Assembly (NCBI RefSeq): GCF_012935325.2
Contig: NZ_JABBYG020000022.1
Span: 16,430-80,429 of the forward strand
DNA from: Paenibacillus sp. PL91
GTDB taxonomy: Bacteria; Bacillota; Bacilli; Paenibacillales; Paenibacillaceae
DNA length: 64,000 bases
Reading direction: 5' to 3'
Position 1 is the stretch's first letter. Each line of letters begins with the position of its first letter. Of this stretch, positions 61,127-64,000 are shown piece after piece. The notes under the pieces are model-generated. The model worked only from the letters and a program-made list of their open reading frames with translations. It ran no database searches and was not told where the DNA came from. The position numbers were made by a program, and so were the translations under genes.

Positions 61127-62623
61127 TTATTGTTCAAATATCGATATCGTCGCCATCGTTGGATCAACTGCTCCTTGAAATTTCGCCCCCATTGCAGAGA
61201 GTTTCTGAATATGCGTAACCATAGCCGGCGTTATCCTCTCCCCTGGATATAAAATGGCGATACCTGGCGGATATGGCGTAACCATCTCAGCCGATATATG
61301 ATGTTCAGCCGCGCTTAATTGTATGCGCAAGCTTGTTTTATTCTTAAACCCTGCTCGGTTAAACGAAACAGGCTCGGAATTAGTTATCAGCATGGTTTCG
61401 TTCATATAGACCGACTTTCTTGTATTAATGCTGTGTTCCTTAACCTCACCGTTAATCGCGCCTATAGCTTGCTGGAGCCTCTGTGTATCGTGCATAGAAG
61501 TCTGAATGCCGAATACAAGTACAACATAGCAGGGATCAGCCATCTCTGCAAAAATGCCATTCTGCTCCAAATGCTTTTGAAGCTCATAGCCCGTCCGAAC
61601 ACCGCTCCTGTCGCACAATACGACTCGCAATGGGTCCAAGAGCAGACCCTCACGTCTTGCGGCTTCAGTTTTCATTTCGCATATGACCGTATTTTGCAGC
61701 TGCAACCAATCTCGGAAAGATGCTGCCGAATGCAGGCTTTGTTCAAACAAACCGGCTCCCAAGGCGTCAATCATTGCTCGGGAAATATCGATTGATGCAA
61801 GAATGGGAAACGAAGGGCTTGAGCTTTGAAGCATCGCAAGCGACTGACGCAGCGTATCCCTTGATATCCTGTTTCCTTGTATGTGAAGCATGGCACCCAT
61901 GGTCAAGGTAGGCAGTGTCTTATGTGCCGACTGTACAACTGCATCTGCTCCTTCGGATATTGCCGAACGTGGAAATGAAGCGTGCAGGCCATAGTGTGCC
62001 CCGTGTGCCTCATCAATCAGAATCGGCTTGTCGTATCGATGGACTGCGTCAACATAGGCAGCCAGCTTTACACCCATGCCGTAATAATTGGGATTAGACA
62101 AAAAAACAGCCTTAGCCTCCGGGTATGCTGCAAGCGCATCTTCAACCTGCTTCACTGTAGGAATGGTTGCCAGTCCCGTCTGTGGTTCTATTTGGGGAGA
62201 TAGAAATACCGCTTTAGCACCTGCAAGCTTTAATCCGCTTATGATCGACTTATGTACATTGCGCTGCACGATAATTACATCATCCGGCTCGCACAACGCA
62301 AGCAGTAATGCGATGTTCCCAGAGGTACTTCCTCCCACCAGGAAAAAGGTCTCCTCGGCGCCAAAGGTTGCAGCCGCTAATTGCTGCGCTTGCATTATAG
62401 ATGCTTCAGGATGATGCAAATCATCAGTCGACGAAAGCTCTGTTACGTCTAGCTGCATAATTTTATAAAAATACTCAAACGGACTATTTTCCATTTGTTC
62501 CACCCAAGTGTCCTGCTTCAATGCTTGTCCACCATGGTGGCCAGGGACATGAAAGCCGACCGGATTACTAGCAGCATGATCAAGGAGCGCTTCGAATATC
62601 GGAGCAATAAAAAGTTTCTTCAT
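61127..62623 (-). CDS. yaaO: PLP-dependent Orn/Lys/Arg decarboxylase-family protein (YaaO)
   Basis: About 498 residues. Fold-type I PLP enzyme: VPGHHGGQAL, STSGNIALLLALCEPDD, LIDEAHGAHYG and the PLP lysine in VQSAHKTLPTLTMGA. The C-terminal decarboxylase domain ends with YPPGIAILYPGE. Likely an amino-acid decarboxylase; the substrate is not decided by what I see. Confidence 0.9.
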   Translation of the reverse strand: MKKLFIAPIFEALLDHAASNPVGFHVPGHHGGQALKQDTWVEQMENSPFEYFYKIMQLDVTELSSTDDLHHPEASIMQAQQLAAATFGAEETFFLVGGSTSGNIALLLALCEPDDVIIVQRNVHKSIISGLKLAGAKAVFLSPQIEPQTGLATIPTVKQVEDALAAYPEAKAVFLSNPNYYGMGVKLAAYVDAVHRYDKPILIDEAHGAHYGLHASFPRSAISEGADAVVQSAHKTLPTLTMGAMLHIQGNRISRDTLRQSLAMLQSSSPSFPILASIDISRAMIDALGAGLFEQSLHSAASFRDWLQLQNTVICEMKTEAARREGLLLDPLRVVLCDRSGVRTGYELQKHLEQNGIFAEMADPCYVVLVFGIQTSMHDTQRLQQAIGAINGEVKEHSINTRKSVYMNETMLITNSEPVSFNRAGFKNKTSLRIQLSAAEHHISAEMVTPYPPGIAILYPGERITPAMVTHIQKLSAMGAKFQGAVDPTMATISIFEQ

Positions 62624-62689
62624 ATATAAAGGCATTCCTTTCAAAATAACATCCACTCTTTCTATACCATCTATTGTACTCGATATAAA

Positions 62690-62726
62690 ACAAAAAAAGA
62701 GCAGCTTCTGTAGTCAGAAACCGCTC
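62690..62726 (-). terminator. Terminator overlapping the end of csfB
   Basis: Twelve-pair stem with G-U pairs, loop TAGT/ACTA, then TTTTTTTG on the minus strand; the stop codon of csfB lies at the stem base. Confidence 0.9.
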
Positions 62727-62916
62727 AAGCATTTTCGCCCAAAAAGATTTGCTTCATTTGATGAATGAAAAAAGGGTATTTCGCATCTTTCACATCTGTT
62801 CGTACCATTTCTTCTTCACAGGTCTCGCAAATAAAGCCGCTAACAATCCGAATGCCTTCGCCTTCAGCTTTGTGTTCGTTGCAAATATTACATTTATGCT
62901 CGTGATTATCGCTCAT
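62725..62916 (-). CDS. csfB: Anti-sigma factor CsfB (Gin)
   Basis: 63 residues with two CxxC pairs (HKCNICNEH and FICETCEEE). Zinc protein that blocks sigma-G (and sigma-E) activity at the wrong time or place. Preceded by a sigma-F/G promoter. Located between rrn and yaaO as in B. subtilis. Confidence 0.92.
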   Translation of the reverse strand: MSDNHEHKCNICNEHKAEGEGIRIVSGFICETCEEEMVRTDVKDAKYPFFIHQMKQIFLGENA

Positions 62917-62953
62917 GACAATCCCCGCTTTCTGTTCGTTCCTATATAGCTAT

Positions 62954-62983
62954 TATTATGACACATAGTCTATCTATTTATAC
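62954..62983 (-). promoter_or_regulatory. Sigma-F/sigma-G promoter of csfB
   Basis: Minus strand GTATA - 18 bases - CATAATA, matching GHATR-N18-CATWHTA exactly. Confidence 0.68.
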
Positions 62984-63146
62984 TTGTTTCATAGCACATT
63001 TCAAATATTTATATATCGTATGCTGCATCTGGGCTAATGGTTACAAAATGCGCAAAATTGTTTAGCCGAAACTATGGACAGATTGCTAATTGATACCGAT
63101 ATAGTTAACGAGAGTTGCTGTAATTCAAACGGAAGGACGTTCGTAC

Positions 63147-63677
63147 ATGCGCCAAAAATTATCCGAACAAAAAAATGCTACCATTTATCAATACCAGCTT
63201 GTCAAAAAAAAAATCATTCGTCCTGAGCTTATCCAAAGCCATTTGCTGATTGCAGCCATCTTGCTCGCTTTTCAAATGCTCATGTATCAGATGGACGGCT
63301 TGTTTTCTTGGTTATTTGGTTTTGCCGTCGTCCAGATCATACATATAACAATCATACTGCTGACGTTTATCCGAGTAGACGAAGCAGCTGATCGAAAATG
63401 GATTTGGCGTATTTCGCCACCATGGATCGGGTTTAAGCCAGCCAATGATATTAAGCTGCATTTATTTCGCCGAGTTCATCGCCATATGTTCTGGATCGGC
63501 TTATGCGCCATCGCGCTTCTATATCCATGGATCAAAGAATCACTTATGATCAGCATCGTTAGCTGGCACCTATGGCTCCTGATTCCACGGATGCTTCTCT
63601 CCTACACCTTCCGTAAAGAGCAGAAGGACGGCGTGCTAAGGTTAGAGTCTAGAGAAGCATCTTATTACCGTAGATAA
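63147..63677 (+). CDS. Membrane protein of unknown function
   Basis: 176 residues, plus strand. About four hydrophobic helices (33-50, 54-76, 113-129, 133-150) and a basic C-terminus. The segment WRISPPWIGFKPANDIKLHLFRR lies between helices 2 and 3. GGAAGGA precedes the ATG. I do not recognise a family; its own terminator follows. Confidence 0.82.
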   Translation: MRQKLSEQKNATIYQYQLVKKKIIRPELIQSHLLIAAILLAFQMLMYQMDGLFSWLFGFAVVQIIHITIILLTFIRVDEAADRKWIWRISPPWIGFKPANDIKLHLFRRVHRHMFWIGLCAIALLYPWIKESLMISIVSWHLWLLIPRMLLSYTFRKEQKDGVLRLESREASYYRR

Positions 63678-63680
63678 ACG

Positions 63681-63720
63681 AAAGGCCTTAGATGCTCAAT
63701 CAGAGCGACCTAAGGCCTTT
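63681..63720 (+). terminator. Terminator after the membrane protein gene
   Basis: Stem AAAGGCCTTAG/CTAAGGCCTTT with an inner GCTC/GAGC hairpin, then TTTTAG on the plus strand. Confidence 0.8.
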
Positions 63721-63752
63721 TAGTTTGAATTGAAATGTTGGACTAGTTGAAA

Positions 63753-63783
63753 CAAAAAACCTATCGCATCACATGCGATAGGT
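63753..63783 (-). terminator. Terminator of the rRNA operon
   Basis: Perfect 11-pair stem ACCTATCGCAT/ATGCGATAGGT with a three-base loop, then TTTTTTG on the minus strand, eight bases after 5S rRNA. Confidence 0.92.
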
Positions 63784-63790
63784 CTCTCGT

Positions 63791-63907
63791 GCTTGGCGAC
63801 GTCCTACTCTCCCAAGACCCTGCGGTCTAAGTACCATTGGCGCTGGAGGGCTTAACGGTCGTGTTCGGTATGGGAACGCGTGGTTCCCCTCCGCCATCGC
63901 CACCAAA
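63791..63907 (-). rRNA. rrf: 5S ribosomal RNA
   Basis: 117 bases reading TTTGGTGGCGATGGCGGAGG at the 5' end, with CCGAACACGACCGTTAAGCC in the middle and CGTCGCCAAGC at the 3' end. It is the last gene of an rrn operon; 63908-64000 is spacer toward 23S (23S itself is outside). Confidence 0.97.
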
Positions 63908-64000
63908 CGTAGCGTGTTGCACGCTGAAAACTGGATACGAAAGATTAGGTTTGCTGAAAACCTCATTAGCTGTGTCTGCCGGATGTATGGGTCCATGCAA

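Noticed and set aside
63160..63175. PurBox-like TTATCCGAACAAA inside the membrane protein gene
   Set aside because: Lies within codons 5-9 of the gene and misses both end positions of the consensus.
63908..64000. 3' end of 23S rRNA
   Set aside because: The sequence lacks the conserved 23S 3' end and looks like the 23S-5S spacer.

Overview
The window is about 64 kb of a Paenibacillus-type (spore-forming, low-GC-lineage Firmicute) chromosome close to the replication origin. Nearly all genes lie on the minus strand, so they are transcribed from right to left. Read from right to left the genes follow the Bacillus subtilis order rrn - csfB - yaaO - tmk - darA - yaaR - holB - ricT - yabA - yabB - rsmI - abrB - tatD - yabE - rnmV - rsmA - yabG - veg - sspF - ispE - purR - ridA - spoVG - glmU - rplY - pth - fin - mfd - (prsA) - spoVT - yabM - yabN - rqcP - yabP - yabQ - divIC - yabR - spoIIE - yabS - yabT - tilS - hpt - ftsH. 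Strong Shine-Dalgarno sequences, frequent TTG/GTG starts and sporulation promoters fit this assignment. Genus assignment is inference from synteny and protein style.

Left part (1-6.6 kb): nadA and the 5' end of nadB (NAD synthesis), then a nupNOPQ-type nucleoside ABC transporter. Middle-left (6.6-24.7 kb): the conserved ftsH-to-spoVT block covering purine salvage, tRNA lysidine, sporulation phosphatase SpoIIE, division protein DivIC, spore-coat/cortex proteins, RqcP, HU and YabN (MazG). A 0.55-kb tandem array of paired hairpins sits between yabN and yabM.

The segment 24.9-36.5 kb interrupts the conserved order between spoVT and prsA. It holds a guanidine-I riboswitch in front of an ABC ATPase whose permease partner is reduced to an N-terminal stub, an SPFH/ribbon-helix-helix pair, a MerR-thioredoxin pair, a complete urea ABC transporter (urtABCDE), a Fur-controlled siderophore-binding lipoprotein and a wrecked AraC/binding-protein regulator. 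Three nitrogen-acquisition operons in the window (nucleosides, guanidine-type, urea) carry perfect GlnR/TnrA boxes, and two of them also carry perfect PurR boxes. I infer a nitrogen/purine-controlled scavenging regulon; this is the most interesting regulatory signal here.

Right part (36.5-64 kb): prsA, mfd and the conserved mfd-to-rrn block, with a c-di-AMP riboswitch in front of the YabE-like cell-wall hydrolase and darA (c-di-AMP receptor) in the same neighbourhood. abrB is the only conserved-block gene on the plus strand and has Spo0A boxes around it. The window ends in a 5S rRNA gene. Two kinds of short hairpin repeats lie directly in front of ribosome binding sites at several unrelated genes; one shows compensatory base changes between loci. 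prs and metS are missing from their usual places.
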